From positions 19,244 to 33,109 of the forward strand of contig PLIQ01000092.1 in assembly GCA_003140115.1 (NCBI GenBank): 13,866 bases of DNA, written 5' to 3'. This stretch comes from Actinomycetota bacterium. GTDB taxonomy: Bacteria; Actinomycetota; Actinomycetes; Streptosporangiales; Streptosporangiaceae. This document shows positions 12,963-13,866 of the stretch, one piece after another (position 1 is the stretch's first letter; each line of letters starts with the position of its first letter). Made by a program: the position numbers and the translations under genes. The notes beneath the pieces are model-generated. The model made no database searches and was not told where the DNA came from. It worked only from the letters and a program-made list of their open reading frames with translations.

Positions 12963-13866
12963 ATGGGAACCCAGGCCCTGCCGCCGGTCAGCGTGCTCGA
13001 GCTCGCCGGCCTGTGGCAGTTCGCCCCGGTCGTGACCGCCTTTGTCGTGCTGGCGGCCGGGCTCTATCTCTGGGGCGTGCAGCGGGTGCGTCGGCGCCAT
13101 CCGGCCCGGCCGTGGCCGTGGTACCGGTCCGCCCTGTTCCTGGCCGGCCTGGCCGTGATCGTGATCGCGACTGAGAGCGGCGTGGGCAGCTACGACGACG
13201 TGCTGTTCTGGGATCACATGATCCAGCACCTGCTGCTGCTGATGGTGGCGCCGCCGTTGCTCGTGGTCGGGCAGCCGGCCACGCTGCTGCTGCACGCAAG
13301 CCGGAACCCGGTACACACCTGGACCAAGAAGCTGCTGCGCTCTCACGTGGTGACCTGGATCACCTGGCCGCCGTTCAGCGTCGCGCTCTACATCGGCGTG
13401 ATCGTGGGCACGCACCTCACCAGCTTCATGAACCTGGTGCTGGCCAACGAGACCGTGCACAACGCCGAGCACGCTCTGTTCCTGGTCGCGGGTTACCTCT
13501 ATTTCCTGCCGCTGGTGGGACGGGAGCCGATCCGGTGGAAGGTCTCCTATCCGTCCCGGATCTTCCTGCTCTTCATCGCCATGCCGGTGGACGCCTTCAC
13601 CGGCCTCGTGCTTGGGTCCGAGGGCAGCAACCCGTTTCCCAACCTGGCCAAGGGCCGTCCTAGCTGGGCGCCGAGCCCGCTCAGCGACGTGCACATCGGC
13701 GGTGCGGTGATGTGGGTCGGCGGAGCGGGCCTCATGTTCGTCCTGCTGCTGACGGTGTTCTTCGCCTGGACCCGCGAGACCCGCAGCGACGGCGGGCTCG
13801 GCTGGCTCGAGGTCGCCCGCCGGACGAACTTCGCCGCGCAGGTCGGCGCGAACCCTGTCGGCGGGC
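12963..13866 (+). CDS. ctaG: CtaG-like cytochrome c oxidase assembly protein (C-terminus beyond the window)
   Basis: An open frame of 301 codons with no stop runs off the window end. The protein begins MGTQALPPVSVLELAGLWQF and has about seven hydrophobic helices. It carries the caa3_CtaG hallmarks: DHMIQHLLLLMVAPPLLVVG, ETVHNAEHALFLVAGYLYF with conserved His, and PSRIFLLFIAMPVDAFTGL, then PLSDVHIGGAVMWVGG. This family helps deliver copper to, or assemble, cytochrome c oxidase in the membrane of Gram-positive bacteria. The start is supported by TAGTCT 7 nt upstream. The reverse strand has a long open frame over the same bases, which is an artefact of GC-rich codons. Confidence 0.9.
   Translation, partial: MGTQALPPVSVLELAGLWQFAPVVTAFVVLAAGLYLWGVQRVRRRHPARPWPWYRSALFLAGLAVIVIATESGVGSYDDVLFWDHMIQHLLLLMVAPPLLVVGQPATLLLHASRNPVHTWTKKLLRSHVVTWITWPPFSVALYIGVIVGTHLTSFMNLVLANETVHNAEHALFLVAGYLYFLPLVGREPIRWKVSYPSRIFLLFIAMPVDAFTGLVLGSEGSNPFPNLAKGRPSWAPSPLSDVHIGGAVMWVGGAGLMFVLLLTVFFAWTRETRSDGGLGWLEVARRTNFAAQVGANPVGG

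Noticed and set aside
12954..13694. 246-codon open frame on the minus strand
   Set aside because: It covers ctaG, which has clear family motifs and membrane helices. The antisense product is His/Gln-rich with no domain.

Overview
The window is chromosomal DNA from a high-GC actinobacterium. Evidence for this is the FhaA homologue, the bacterial proteasome activator Bpa, the actinobacterial-style tRNAs without encoded CCA, the strong G/C bias at third codon positions, and the TANNNT -10 boxes placed 6-7 nt before start codons (leaderless genes). FhaA beside tRNA-Leu, together with the Wzt-like ATPase, Bpa and PheA, recalls the conserved neighbourhood around the replication origin of many actinobacteria. 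I cannot name the genus; a Streptosporangiales- or Acidothermus-like lineage is only a guess.

Layout. 1-341 (-) is the N-terminal part of fhaA, followed by tRNA-Leu(CAG) (427-509, +). A gene-free stretch of about 245 bp then holds two strong hairpins and a striking pyrimidine tract. A universal stress protein (755-1306, -) is divergent from a soluble PAS-GAF-PAS histidine kinase (1507-3375, +), and their shared promoter region carries repeated and palindromic operator-like motifs. A Wzt/TagH-type ABC ATPase without its permease (3389-4201, -) is divergent from an RsbW-like anti-sigma kinase (4413-4907, +). After that come a STAS anti-anti-sigma factor (4949-5311), a family 2 glycosyltransferase (5354-6061) and prephenate dehydratase pheA (6140-7051). 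pheA converges on bpa (7164-7703, -), which is divergent from a large MinD/ParA-like ATPase with a Tyr/Pro-rich repeat N-terminus (7906-9582, +). The last 47 bp of that gene lie inside tRNA-Ser(TGA) (9536-9622). A lower-GC pair follows: a SAM methyltransferase (9689-10567) and an archaeal/eukaryal-type prolyl-tRNA synthetase (10613-12058). The window ends with a DUF4118 membrane protein lacking a kinase domain (12070-12822, -) and the start of a CtaG-like cytochrome oxidase assembly gene (12963-13866, +, running off the end).

How the genes work together. Most are single transcription units for housekeeping or signalling. The anti-sigma/STAS pair is a plausible partner-switching module, and the USP/kinase divergon is a plausible stress-sensing unit. 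The methyltransferase-proS pair looks like a small acquired islet beside a tRNA gene. I see no obvious new defence or biosynthetic system. The least explained signals are a 22-bp tandem repeat family found in two separate intergenic regions, the ParA/tRNA overlap, and the run of leaderless promoters.
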